Source: Thermomicrobiales bacterium
GTDB taxonomy: Bacteria; Chloroflexota; Chloroflexia; Thermomicrobiales; CFX8
Assembly: GCA_037045155.1 (NCBI GenBank)
Contig: JBAOIG010000002.1
Location: forward strand, 124,001 to 188,000
Direction of reading: 5' to 3'
DNA: 64,000 nt
The position numbers and the translations under genes were made by a program. This document shows, piece by piece, positions 53,447 to 62,356 of this stretch. The notes beneath the pieces are model-generated. The model had not been told where the DNA came from, ran no database searches, and saw only the letters and a program-made list of their open reading frames with translations. Every line of letters begins with the position of its first letter. The first letter of the stretch is position 1.

Positions 53447-54356
53447 GGTTTACGCGGCGCGAGCGCGGTTGCGCGGCGTGACGGTTCGCACGCCACTGCT
53501 GCAACTCTGGGGGAGCGATTCGATCTGGGTCAAGCCGGAGGTGCTCCAGCCGGTCGGCAGCTTCAAGATCCGCGGCGTCTACAACGCCGTCGCCTCGCTC
53601 GATCCTGACGAGCGCGCCAAAGGGGTCAGCACCGTCTCGTCCGGCAATACGGCACAGGCGGTCGCCTGGGCGGCGCGGAGGTTCGGCGTCCCAGCCCGGG
53701 CGATCATGCCGACGACGACGCCGGAGAACAAGCTACGCGCCACCGAGGCCTACGGTGGCGTGCCCGACCTGCGGCCGGCCGGCGAGGCGTTCGACTACCT
53801 GCGCCACGGCGGATATCGCGACTTCGAGGATGCCTTCATCCACCCGGTCGCCAACCGCGACCTGCTGGCCGGCCACGGCACGATCGCGCTGGAGATCTTC
53901 GAGGATATGCCGGATGTCGAGACGGTCTACGTCCCGATCGGCGGTGGCGGGCTGATCAGCGGCATCTCGAACGCGCTCAAGGAGCTCGCGCCGAACGTCC
54001 GGATCGTCGGCGTCCAGCCGGAAGGTTGCACGCCGGTCATCGCCGGGCTGGCGGCGGGCGAGCCGGTCGACGTCGAGGTGCACACGATCTGCGACGGCGT
54101 CGCGGTCAGCTTCATGTTCCCCGAGATGTACCCGCTGCTGCGCGACCTGGTGGATGAGATCGTGACGGTCTCGGACGACGATGTCATCCGGGCGATCCGG
54201 CATCTCGCGCTGCGCAACAAGCTCGTTGCCGAGGGGGCCGGCGCGCTGGCCACCGCCGCCGCGACGAAGTACGGCGACGATCGCAGCATCGCCATGATCA
54301 GCGGCGGCAGCATCGACCCGGCGAAGCTCGCCGAGATCATCACCGCCGAGGATTGA
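53409..54356 (+). CDS. PLP-dependent threonine dehydratase/serine racemase-like enzyme
   Basis: A fold-type II PLP enzyme of 315 aa. The Schiff-base lysine lies in PVGSFKIRGVYNA, the substrate loop is SSGNTAQAVAW, and the phosphate-binding glycines are VPIGGGGLISGI. It lacks the C-terminal regulatory ACT-like domain of biosynthetic IlvA, so it is of the catabolic or racemase kind. It is coupled to the MFS gene upstream. Confidence 0.9.
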   Translation: MTVATTLRPTMDEVYAARARLRGVTVRTPLLQLWGSDSIWVKPEVLQPVGSFKIRGVYNAVASLDPDERAKGVSTVSSGNTAQAVAWAARRFGVPARAIMPTTTPENKLRATEAYGGVPDLRPAGEAFDYLRHGGYRDFEDAFIHPVANRDLLAGHGTIALEIFEDMPDVETVYVPIGGGGLISGISNALKELAPNVRIVGVQPEGCTPVIAGLAAGEPVDVEVHTICDGVAVSFMFPEMYPLLRDLVDEIVTVSDDDVIRAIRHLALRNKLVAEGAGALATAAATKYGDDRSIAMISGGSIDPAKLAEIITAED

Positions 54357-54366
54357 GCCGGCGACC

Positions 54367-54402
54367 CTGGTAGGGGGCGAACACGAGGTTCGCCCCTACC
54401 AG
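54367..54402. terminator. bidirectional terminator
   Basis: An almost perfect stem (ctggtaggggcgaa-type arm, one bulged G, with ttcgcccctaccag) between the convergent dehydratase and DUF1684 genes. Confidence 0.75.
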
Positions 54403-54406
54403 TCCC

Positions 54407-54952
54407 TTATCCCTCGCTGGACTCCTTGTTCGGGTAGGTTTTCTCGCCGGCCCGGATCGGGACCTTCAGCCAGTTCCCCATCGGCGGGACGGTGCAGACC
54501 CAGTTGTCGTTGTACTGGCAGTACGGCGCGTAGGCGTAGTTGAAATCGACCGACAGCCGGCCGTCCGGCCGCTCCTGCGGGTCGACGGTGCGGCCTGCTC
54601 CATAGGTCTCGACGGTGTTCGTCGTATCGCGGAATGGGATCAGTAATCGCCCGCGCTCTGGCTCCCGATAGACCGTGAGCGTCGCCTGCTGGCCCTCCAC
54701 CTCGAAGGTGATCCGTCCGTGGGGCACGTATTCACGGCTCTCGCCGGTCGTCGTCGGCAGCTCGACCGGATCGTGCGGGATGTCGGTGTCGACCTCTAGC
54801 ACGAGAGCCAGGCTGGGATCCTCCTCGAAGTAATCCAGCGGAACGAAGCCAGCCTTCTGCGTATCGGTCAGCGGCGAGTGCTCGCCGGTGCGCATGAACT
54901 CGTCGCGTCGCTGGCGGTAGCCGGCAAGCCGCGATGGTCGTGTCGTCGTCAT
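54407..54952 (-). CDS. DUF1684 family protein
   Basis: The 181-aa protein has the DUF1684 features: YRQRRDEFMRTGEHSPLT, FRDTTNTVETYGAGR and the terminal DFNYAYAPYCQYNDNWVCTVPP with two conserved Cys. Function of the family is unknown. The ribosome site aaagg is 11 nt upstream. A GC-box palindrome of CsoR/CstR type lies in the promoter region. Confidence 0.88.
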   Translation of the reverse strand: MTTTRPSRLAGYRQRRDEFMRTGEHSPLTDTQKAGFVPLDYFEEDPSLALVLEVDTDIPHDPVELPTTTGESREYVPHGRITFEVEGQQATLTVYREPERGRLLIPFRDTTNTVETYGAGRTVDPQERPDGRLSVDFNYAYAPYCQYNDNWVCTVPPMGNWLKVPIRAGEKTYPNKESSEG

Positions 54953-54978
54953 TGGGTCAGGCTCCTTTCGGGTCGATG

Positions 54979-54995
54979 ATACCCCCCGGGGGTAT
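54979..54995. promoter_or_regulatory. CsoR/CstR-like operator palindrome
   Basis: ATACCCCC-C-GGGGGTAT is a perfect 8-bp palindrome around one base. DUF156-type repressors (CsoR, RcnR, CstR) bind such ATACCCC...GGGGTAT sites. It lies 27 bp upstream of the DUF1684 start codon. No such repressor is encoded in the window. Confidence 0.6.
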
Positions 54996-55009
54996 GATAT
55001 CAGATCCGA

Positions 55010-55837
55010 CTAGTCCTTCGCCGACTGGTCAGGTTCCCCCTCGATGCGAAGCCAGGCCTTCATGCGCTGCTTCATTCCCTCGACCGACTCCTCGTCCGAC
55101 AGCTGATGCTTGACAGTCGACCAGCCGCCCCGCGCGGTCTCATAGATCGACTGGCCGCCGTGGGTGCGGAAGAACGCGGCACGGTCTGCGTACTGAATGA
55201 GGAACCAGTCGTAGAGCATCGCAGGCTCTGGCGCTGCGCCATGGAGGTAGAGTGGGTGGAAGGCGCCATCGACCTGCTGGTCGTCGACGTAGATCTCGCG
55301 GGCGGCCACGACGCCAGGATGCTCGATGATCAGCTCGGTGACGGCGGCGTAGAGCCGAGGGTAGTTGCGCTGGCGGTCGCGCCATCGCATGCCGAGATCG
55401 AGCGGCATCAGCGACGCGGCCTGGACCTCGCGGACAACCTCGATAACCGCCTTGCCCGGATCGTCGCGTAGCGCCTTGCCGAGCGCCATGCGCTCCTCGC
55501 CGCCTGGCTCTGTCAGCCGGGGCGGGTTCTTCCCGTCGATCATCAGCATCCCGAAGCGATTGGCGATCTCGTTCGCAAACGTCTTCCCCGTCGTCCTGCG
55601 AGTGAGCAGGAAGCGATCCCATCCATGCTCGGGATGATAGACGGGCAGCGCGTCGATCCCCGAGGTGGCATAGCGCGCTGTTACGACCGCGTTGGCAACG
55701 ACCCAGCCGAGCGCGAAGCCCAGCCGGCTTGGCGTTGCCAGGTAGGCGACGTCCTCGGGGATGTCGTCGGCCAGCGGGACCTGTTCGAGCTCTCCGTAGT
55801 TTCGGATCGCCAGATCGACCAGTTCACGGATCTCCAT
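55010..55837 (-). CDS. hypothetical protein, 275 aa
   Basis: A soluble protein of mixed alpha/beta character, with FALGWVVANAVVTARYATSGID and a C-terminal charged helix (EGMKQRMKAWLRIEGE). I recognise no family and see no signal peptide, membrane segment or metal motif. It is convergent with nothing and lies upstream of DUF1684 on the same strand; the palindrome between them suggests that they are separately controlled. It diverges from the MFS gene at 56046. Confidence 0.65.
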   Translation of the reverse strand: MEIRELVDLAIRNYGELEQVPLADDIPEDVAYLATPSRLGFALGWVVANAVVTARYATSGIDALPVYHPEHGWDRFLLTRRTTGKTFANEIANRFGMLMIDGKNPPRLTEPGGEERMALGKALRDDPGKAVIEVVREVQAASLMPLDLGMRWRDRQRNYPRLYAAVTELIIEHPGVVAAREIYVDDQQVDGAFHPLYLHGAAPEPAMLYDWFLIQYADRAAFFRTHGGQSIYETARGGWSTVKHQLSDEESVEGMKQRMKAWLRIEGEPDQSAKD

Positions 55838-55919
55838 CGACAGTTACTCCACCTGTTTTACACAACGGCAGACCGCGCCACCGAGCAATTCCACCGGCAC
55901 ATACGCCTCGGAATCCGAT

Positions 55920-55957
55920 AGAACGCGGTTATCATCACTTATGATGATAGACGTTCT
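55920..55957. promoter_or_regulatory. nested palindrome, candidate operator
   Basis: TATCATCA-ctta-TGATGATA (55930-55949) is a perfect 8-bp inverted repeat, enclosed by AGAACG (55920-55925) and CGTTCT (55952-55957). It lies in the divergent region between the hypothetical gene at 55010 and the MFS gene, and is AT-rich, as expected for a repressor site over a promoter. Confidence 0.5.
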
Positions 55958-56045
55958 CGCCGTCAAGAGGCTCGTTATCTCGTCAGAGACGGCGTCCGAA
56001 CCCCGACTCCGCACGCATGAACACCTGTAGAAGGGCCGTCGCTAC

Positions 56046-57353
56046 ATGCCCGAGCCACAAAACGACCGGTCGATCTTCGGTATCTATACCGGCTGGGTCG
56101 TCGTGATTGCCGTGATGCTGACGCTCGCGATCAGCTCCGGAGGTCGGTTCCTGTTCGGGGTCGTGCTCAAGCCGGTGAGCGACGAGTTCGGCTGGGATCG
56201 CGCCGACATGGCGCTCGCGGTGACGATCAGCGTCGTCGCGCTCTCGCTGCTACAGCCGATCGTTGGCTGGATAGTGGACCGCTACGGCTCGCGACGCATC
56301 CTGATCGCTGGCGTCATCATCACCGCGCTAGCGATGCTGCCGATGACGGTCGTCCATAGCCTCTGGCAGGTCTATGTGTTCTACGGGCTGCTCGCGGCAT
56401 TCGGCTTCGCCGCAACCTCGCCGGTCAACACCACCGCGCTGGTCAACGGCTGGTTCGAAAAGCGCCGCGGGCTGGCGCTGTCGATGGCGACCTCCGGCTC
56501 GGCCTACGGCCAGCTGCTGATCGTCCCGATCGCCACGGTCATCCTCATGCACTGGGGCTGGCGCGCCAGCTACCTGGCGATCTCCATCGCGCTGCTGGTG
56601 CTGATCCTGCCGATCGCGATCCTCTTCGTCCGCGACGCCCCGCGAGACCGGCCGGCCCGCGGCCGTGATGGGCAGATCGACAATCGGCCGAAGGTGACGC
56701 TCGGCAGGGCAATCCGGACCCCGGCCTACTGGCAGCTCTCGTTCGGCATGTTCGTCTGCGGCTTCACGATGGCATTCACCTCGGTCCACATGATCCCGTA
56801 TCTGACCGACATGCCCGAGCATTCGACCCACACGATGCAAACGACTGCATCACTGGCCCTTTCGGTCGTCGGTGCCTGCAGCATCATCGGCGCGATCGTG
56901 ATGGGCTTCCTCTCGGATCGGGCCGGCCATCGCCAGATGCTGGCGCTGACCTACTTCCTGCGCGGGCTGTCATTTCTGATCCTGCTGGCAGTCGGATCGT
57001 GGATTCCTGGCATCTTCCTGGCGGCAGTCGTCCTCGGGATCTCCTGGACATCGACAACCCCGCTGGCCTCGGCAATGGCCGCAGATATCTACGGGCGCGC
57101 GTCGCTAGCGACGATCTTCGGCTTCATCTTCACCGCCATGAACGTCGGCTCCGGCGTCGGGGCGTGGTTGGCCGGCCTCGACTACGACATCACCGGCAAC
57201 TATCACGCCTCGCTGCTCGCCAACGTCGCGATGGGCGTCGCGGCAGCGGTCGCGACGTTTGTCATCCGCGAGCGACCGATCGAGGCGTTGCCAGTTCCAG
57301 CCGGCCGGACGCCCGAGCTCGCAGGGGCGACATCGTCCGTCGTCGGCGATTGA
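56046..57353 (+). CDS. MFS transporter (OFA/MCT-like)
   Basis: The 435-aa protein has 12 predicted helices. The start YTGWVVVIAVMLTLAISSGGRFLFGVVLKP, and WDRADMALAVTISVVALSLLQPIVGWIVDRYGSRR resemble the monocarboxylate/oxalate-formate antiporter group. A 20-residue cytoplasmic loop (DAPRDRPARGRDGQIDN) separates the halves. The substrate is probably an organic acid. Confidence 0.86.
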   Translation: MPEPQNDRSIFGIYTGWVVVIAVMLTLAISSGGRFLFGVVLKPVSDEFGWDRADMALAVTISVVALSLLQPIVGWIVDRYGSRRILIAGVIITALAMLPMTVVHSLWQVYVFYGLLAAFGFAATSPVNTTALVNGWFEKRRGLALSMATSGSAYGQLLIVPIATVILMHWGWRASYLAISIALLVLILPIAILFVRDAPRDRPARGRDGQIDNRPKVTLGRAIRTPAYWQLSFGMFVCGFTMAFTSVHMIPYLTDMPEHSTHTMQTTASLALSVVGACSIIGAIVMGFLSDRAGHRQMLALTYFLRGLSFLILLAVGSWIPGIFLAAVVLGISWTSTTPLASAMAADIYGRASLATIFGFIFTAMNVGSGVGAWLAGLDYDITGNYHASLLANVAMGVAAAVATFVIRERPIEALPVPAGRTPELAGATSSVVGD

Positions 57354-57366
57354 CGCCGCGGCCGGC

Positions 57367-59078
57367 TCATCGAGGCCGCTCTGTCTCCTCCGGCTCGTAG
57401 TAGGCCGACCGACGGCGCTGGATGATCGCGGCGACCTGCCGCTGCTCGAGCCCGTGGGCGTGCAGCACGTGGCGCACCAGCTCGAGCCCGGCCTCGAACT
57501 CGGGCTGGACGATCTCGTCCGCTCCGAGGTCTCGCAATCGTCGCATCTGTTCGCGGCTTCGCGCGCGCGCGACGATATCCACCCGCGGGTTGAGCCGCCG
57601 CGCGACAGCGACGGCCACCTCGGCCGCCAGCGGGTCGGAGATCGCGACAGCAAGTGTCCGAGCGTGCTCGACTCCCAGCTTCGTCATGAGGTTCGGGTTC
57701 CCGGCATCGCCAAAGATGGCGGTGACCCCCCTCCTTGCGCCGACCGCACGGTTGGCAAGTCGTTGTCGATGACGATGAAGTGGAAGCCCCGACGCTGCAA
57801 CGCATCGGCCAGTTGCGCACCGATCCGCCCATACCCGCAGATGATCGTGTGCCGGCGCATCGACACGTCGACGATAGGCTCGAACATCGGCTGGCCGGCG
57901 GCGGCCGCGCCAGGCGTTGGCAGAAGTGCCAGAATTCCCGGCGTCGCATTGACCATCAGCGGCGCGACGATCAGCGTGCCGAGCGATAGCGCCAGGATCA
58001 ACCGATACTGGTCACTGGCGATAATCCCGTGCCCGAGCGCCTCGCTGGCGACGATGAACGACACCTCGCCAACCTGGGCCAGTAGCACACCGGCCATCAC
58101 CGCGCTGGCTCGCGAGAGGTTGAATAGCCGAAGAACCCCCGCCAGGATCACTGTCTTGCCGAAGACAACGAGTAGCACCAGCCCGGCGACTGCCCACGGA
58201 TGCTCGGCGACAAGCCGCAGGTCGAGCAGCATGCCGATCGAGACGAAGAAGAGCGTCGCGAAGGCATCGCGCAACGGGGTGATGTCCACCAGGACCTGAT
58301 GCGAGAAGTCGGATTCGGACACGATCAGGCCGGCCAGGAAGGCGCCAAGGGCGATCGAGAGGCCGGCCCATTCGGTCACCAACGCCGCGCCGAGCGCGAT
58401 CACGATGATCGAGAGCACGAACAGCTCGCGCGACTTCGTCCGCTCGACCAGCTCCAGCAGGATCGGAACGAGGCGCAAGCCCAGGATCAGCACCGCCGCC
58501 AGCACTGCGACCGCGACTCCGACCGACCGGGCGATGACGGCCAGAACATTGCCGTCTCCGCTGCTGGCCAGGATCGGCAGCGTGATCAGGATCGGAACGA
58601 GAGCGAGATCCTGGAAAATGGCGACACCACCGGTCGCCCGCCCGTGGCGCGTCTCCATCTCGCCGCGAAGCAGCAGCATCTTGAGCGCGACGGCCGAAGA
58701 CCCGAGCGCGACGACCATGCCGAACACGGCCGCGGCCTTTCCCGACCAGCCCAGTGTCAGCGCGACCGCCGCTCCGGCAGTCAGGGTCAGCACAATCTGG
58801 AGCGCGCCTGCGCCAAGGGCAATCCGCCGGATGCGGAGCAGCTCGCGCAGCGAGAACTCGGCCCCCAGCGAGAACATCAGGAAGGCGACGCCCAGCTCGG
58901 CGAGCGTCTGGACGATTTCGGAGTTGAGGTCAATCCCCGGCGTCGACGGCGAAATCAGGATTCCGGCAACCAGATAGCCGAGAATGACTGGCACGCGTAA
59001 GCGCCGCGCGACGACTCCGCCAACGAACGCCGCCGTCAGGGCCATGCCGATCGTGGAGACAAGCTGCGGGTGATCCAA
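57367..59078 (-). CDS. CPA2 cation/proton antiporter (KefB-like) with TrkA-N domain, one frameshift
   Basis: The N-terminal 400 residues have about 12 helices with the CPA2 pattern (GYLVAGILISPSTPG; FLMFSLGAEFSLREL). The RCK/TrkA-N domain starts HTIICGYGRIGAQLADAL and is interrupted after VRSAQGG at a run of six G (57724-57729 region); the other frame continues GVTAIFGDAGNPNLMTKLGVEHART to the stop at 57367. One missing or two extra G in the homopolymer would explain this. The whole protein would have about 570 residues, normal for the family. A sequencing slip is as likely as a mutation. Confidence 0.85.
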
Positions 59079-59109
59079 TCGGTGTCCCGTCGGTGCTGGT
59101 CAACAATCG

Positions 59110-59128
59110 GGCGCCGCCGGACGGCGCC
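59110..59128 (-). terminator. hairpin after the PPOX gene
   Basis: A 7-bp stem (ggcgccg with cggcgcc) and 5-nt loop between the PPOX stop and the antiporter start, both on the minus strand. Confidence 0.5.
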
Positions 59129-59141
59129 TCTCCTCAGTCGT

Positions 59142-59561
59142 TCAGCCCGGTGGCTGGCTGTGCCGGCCGCTGATCTGATCGGCCCGAATGACGATCAGCA
59201 CGCGCGGATCGGCTGAGAGCGACTCGACATAGCGCCCGGCAGCATCGCCTATGTAGCGCGCAGCGATCTGCCGTAGCTCGGCTCGCGCCGCGGCATCATC
59301 GTGGATGAGGCTGGCCAGACCGCGCACCCCGACGTAGGCGTAACCGTTCCCCGGATCGGTGACAACAACCGTCACGCGGCCATCGCGCGCGATATGCCGC
59401 GCCTTGACCGACGCGGCCGGCGCAATCATGCGCACCTCATCGTCCACGAGCCTGAACCACATGACTGTCGACTGCGGGCTGCCGTCGGCGCCCAGCGTCG
59501 TCAGCACCGCGAAGGCCGGCCGCTCCAGCAGCTCGCGATCCTCGTTCGTGTAGCTCGTCAT
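59142..59561 (-). CDS. PPOX-class (split beta-barrel) flavin/F420 oxidoreductase
   Basis: The 139-aa product shows PAFAVLTTLGADGSPQSTVMWF, then KARHIARDGRVTVVVTDP and YVGVRGLASL, the pattern of the TIGR03618-type F420-dependent or FMN-binding PPOX proteins. Whether F420 or flavin is the cofactor cannot be told. Confidence 0.85.
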   Translation of the reverse strand: MTSYTNEDRELLERPAFAVLTTLGADGSPQSTVMWFRLVDDEVRMIAPAASVKARHIARDGRVTVVVTDPGNGYAYVGVRGLASLIHDDAAARAELRQIAARYIGDAAGRYVESLSADPRVLIVIRADQISGRHSQPPG

Positions 59562-59760
59562 TCGACGCTCCCCCCGGTCGCGACGCCCGGCGTCATGGCC
59601 CGCGGCCCCACCCGGACCTCGAATGGCGCGCAGGACGCAGGTTCATGATAGCCGGGATCGACCATCAGCGGCATTTCACGACCGGCACAGACATTGCGAC
59701 GGTTACTCAGGAATATTGTCAGCGCGCCCCGAGTCGGGGCGTTCAGCATGAGGAACGCAG

Positions 59761-60144
59761 ATGATGACGATGAATGCGAACCAGCGGCGAGCATGGTCCG
59801 ACCGGCTCAATGCCGAGCTGCGTGAGACGCTGGAGTCGCTCCAGCGGATCGAGCAGGAGATCCCGGCGCTCTCGCGTGACGAGGATGAAGAGGGCGGGGT
59901 GCCGGCCAATCATCTGGCCGACGAAGCCAGCAACGTCTACGAGTTGGAGCGATTGGCAACGATTCGCGCAGGTCTCACCGACCGCGAGTATTCGATTCGC
60001 GATGCGCAGACGCGCCTGGCGAACGGGGTGTACGGCATTTGCCAACGCTGCGGCAAGCAGATCGACCCCGGCCGGCTGGAGGCGCTGCCCTGGGCGCTCT
60101 ATTGCATCGAGTGCCAGGAGATCGTCGATCGGGAAGTGGACTAG
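59761..60144 (+). CDS. DksA/TraR-type C4 zinc-finger protein
   Basis: The 127-aa protein has a coiled-coil-like N-terminal part (LNAELRETLESLQRIEQEI) and a C4 zinc finger GICQRCGKQIDPGRLEALPWALYCIECQ. Such proteins enter the RNA polymerase secondary channel or act as general stress factors (YteA/DksA-like). ATG 59761 or 59764 are both possible. Confidence 0.88.
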   Translation: MMTMNANQRRAWSDRLNAELRETLESLQRIEQEIPALSRDEDEEGGVPANHLADEASNVYELERLATIRAGLTDREYSIRDAQTRLANGVYGICQRCGKQIDPGRLEALPWALYCIECQEIVDREVD

Positions 60145-60270
60145 ACCGGCCTGCCACCGTATCCGCAGATCGAGCCGGCATAGGGCGGGACGGCCGGCGG
60201 CGCGCGCCGCACCGCGCGGTTCGCTGGCTACGGCATGTCTCTGCAACCGGTGCTTTCCACAGACAGAAGG

Positions 60271-60298
60271 GCGGCCGGACTGGGGAGAGTCCGGCCGC
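60271..60298 (-). terminator. hairpin downstream of the small ORF
   Basis: An 11-bp stem (gcggccggact with its complement) and 6-nt loop. On the minus strand it follows the small ORF stop by about 30 bp and is trailed by ccttctgtc. Confidence 0.6.
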
Positions 60299-60305
60299 GA
60301 GGAAA

Positions 60306-60327
60306 GGGGTGGGATGGGGTGGGTGGG
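60306..60327 (+). other. G-quadruplex-type motif
   Basis: Five G-runs of 3-4 bases are separated by 1-2 bases (GGGG-T-GGG-AT-GGGG-T-GGG-T-GGG). The motif lies between the small ORF stop and its hairpin, on the non-coding strand of that ORF. Confidence 0.6.
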
Positions 60328-60329
60328 TA

Positions 60330-60437
60330 TCAGGATCGGCGGCCGAAAAACTTCCGGCCATCGCGCCGGCCATGCGTTGCCAGGTCTTGTCGGCGCGCTT
60401 TGACCAGCACATCCAGCGTCATCGGGTCATTCATCAT
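60330..60437 (-). CDS. small basic protein, 35 aa
   Basis: The frame MMNDPMTLDVLVKARRQDL... ends GRRDGRKFFGRRS. It has aggagag directly upstream, codon use like its neighbours and a hairpin after the stop. The second Met (60434) may be the start. It is strongly basic at the C-terminus, suggesting nucleic acid or membrane contact. No family is claimed. Confidence 0.5.
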   Translation of the reverse strand: MMNDPMTLDVLVKARRQDLATHGRRDGRKFFGRRS

Positions 60438-60647
60438 GCTCTCCTGCTTCATTGCATCACGCCGCATACGGCGTTGGTCGGGCCGCCACATCGCGGCTAC
60501 CGAGGCGGCTTTCCTGCACGCCTCACCGACTGTGATGACAGTCTAGAACGCGGCCGGCGCGGGCGCATCGGCGCTTCGGCCTGTTCCGCGCCTGTCCAAT
60601 GGTTCAGGGGCGCAACCGCCAGATGGGCAATTGGGGCGGGGATGTTG

Positions 60648-61466
60648 CTATCGGCAGTAACGCTCGGCGAGCCGAACCACCTCGGCGCGCTCGTCGGGGC
60701 CAAACCAGGGTGGGTCGCCGGCCTCGGCGTTGTCGCGTAGATGTTCGCGGCTAGCCGTCGCCGGGATCGCGACCGTCACACGCGGGTCGCTCAGGGTCCA
60801 CTTCAGCAGCACCTGCGACCAGGTCCGACACCCGAACCGGACGAACGGCGCCAGCGCCGCGGCCGGCGGCGCGTTGCGGACGAGGCTGCCTTCGCCGAAT
60901 GGGCGCATGACGATCACACCGATACCCCGCTCGGCCGCCAGCGGCAGGATCTCGCGCTCGGCCACGCGATCGAGCGGGTTCAGCGGGATCTGGACGGTGT
61001 CAACGTCTTCCGACCGGAGGACGTCGGCCAGCTCTGAAAACGCCGAATGCTGGTAGTGAGTAACGCCAAGCGCGGCAATTTGCCCGGCGTCCTTCATACG
61101 CTGGAAGACCGGCAGTAGCTCTCGCCATCGGACGAGGTTGTGGACCTGGTAGACATCGACACGGCCCTCGAAGTAGTGCAGGGCGCGATCGATCTGGGAA
61201 TGACCCTCCACGTCGTCCCACGTCCAGACCTTCGTTGCGACGATCGCCCGCGAACGCCGGCCGGTGAGCGCAGCGCCAAGGACTCGCTCGGCTTCGCCAT
61301 ACATCGGCGAAGAATCGAAGAAGCGCACGGACAGATCGAGCGCCTCGCTCACGACGCCCACGCGGTCAGCCTGCTCTTCCTTGCCGTAGACATCGAACGT
61401 CCGCCAGGTGCCCATCCCGACCACCGGAACCCGCAGGCCAGTAAGGCCGAGCTCGCGCCACTCCAT
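60648..61466 (-). CDS. aldo/keto reductase
   Basis: The 272-aa NADPH-dependent reductase has the catalytic set: Asp and Tyr in FFDSSPMYGEAE, Lys in VATKVW and His in VYQVHNL, plus the cofactor site near the end (AIPATASREHLRDNAEA). It follows the HAD gene with 1-nt overlap of start and stop. The substrate is unknown. Confidence 0.92.
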   Translation of the reverse strand: MEWRELGLTGLRVPVVGMGTWRTFDVYGKEEQADRVGVVSEALDLSVRFFDSSPMYGEAERVLGAALTGRRSRAIVATKVWTWDDVEGHSQIDRALHYFEGRVDVYQVHNLVRWRELLPVFQRMKDAGQIAALGVTHYQHSAFSELADVLRSEDVDTVQIPLNPLDRVAEREILPLAAERGIGVIVMRPFGEGSLVRNAPPAAALAPFVRFGCRTWSQVLLKWTLSDPRVTVAIPATASREHLRDNAEAGDPPWFGPDERAEVVRLAERYCR

Positions 61467-62179
61467 CAGCGCAACCCCACGGGCTCATCCGGCCCGCCGA
61501 GCAACAGGTCGGCCAACTCGACGAGGGTGTGGACGCGGATGTCCGGATCGAACCCCAGCGGGTCGAGCGGCAGGCCGTGGCGATCGACCCAGCAGACGGT
61601 CAGGCCGGCCGCCTTGGCGCCGGCCACATCGAACCCATTCGTCGTGACGAACAGCACCTCGTTCGGCCGGGCCATGAAGCGGTCGGCAGCGACTGCGTAC
61701 AGATGGCGGTCTGGTTTGAACACCTGGACCATCTCGCTGGTCAGCACATCATCGAAGACGCCGGCAAGGCCATTGCGCGCGATCAGCGGGTCGAGCATGT
61801 CGTGTGTTGCGTTCGACAGGACGGCGATGCGGTCGCCAGACTCGTCGAGACGTCTGAGCGCCGGGGCAGCATCGGGAAAGGCCGGCAGCTCGATCCAGCC
61901 ACGCATCAGCCGGCCTCGCTGGGTGGGGTCGATCGAGAGTCCGAAGATGGTGGTTGTGTAATCCAGCGCGTCCGACGTGATCTGGCCCCAGTCGCTATAC
62001 CGGTCCAGCACCGTGCGCAAGGTGGCGTACTCCAGCTGCTTGACCCGCCACATCCGCGAGAACGCCGCCGGGTCGGGAGCGACGGCGGCGCAGATACCCT
62101 CCAGCGCGCCAAGATCGAAGATCGTGCCATAGGCATCGAAGACAATTGCCTCGAACCCGCCGAACCGTGTCGATGTCAT
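61466..62179 (-). CDS. HAD-family haloacid dehalogenase type II
   Basis: The 237-aa enzyme has the nucleophile in VFDAYGTIFD, the Ser/Thr motif SNATHDML, Lys in VFKPDRHLY, and the final acidic motif TTNGFDVAGAKAAG. It hydrolyses 2-haloacids in characterised members. It is coupled to the aldo/keto reductase. Confidence 0.92.
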   Translation of the reverse strand: MTSTRFGGFEAIVFDAYGTIFDLGALEGICAAVAPDPAAFSRMWRVKQLEYATLRTVLDRYSDWGQITSDALDYTTTIFGLSIDPTQRGRLMRGWIELPAFPDAAPALRRLDESGDRIAVLSNATHDMLDPLIARNGLAGVFDDVLTSEMVQVFKPDRHLYAVAADRFMARPNEVLFVTTNGFDVAGAKAAGLTVCWVDRHGLPLDPLGFDPDIRVHTLVELADLLLGGPDEPVGLR

Positions 62180-62356
62180 TCCGACCTTTTCCTGTCCGTC
62201 GCTGGCGACAACACATCATACTGTTGCACGATCGATCGGCGGCCCCGGTAGACTCGCGCAACGACCACGGCTGGCTCATGCTCATGTACACTCAAAGGTC
62301 TAACGTATTTGTCCGCGTCATGCTAACGTCGCCGCCACGTCCGCGGAGAGCGCCAG

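Larger units (their letters stand above)
60145..60647. other. intergenic region with small ORF, hairpin and G-rich run
   Basis: Apart from the 35-codon frame at 60330-60437, its hairpin at 60271-60298 and the G-run at 60306-60327, nothing coding is seen. The part from 60438 to 60647 is the divergent/upstream region of the small ORF. Confidence 0.5.
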
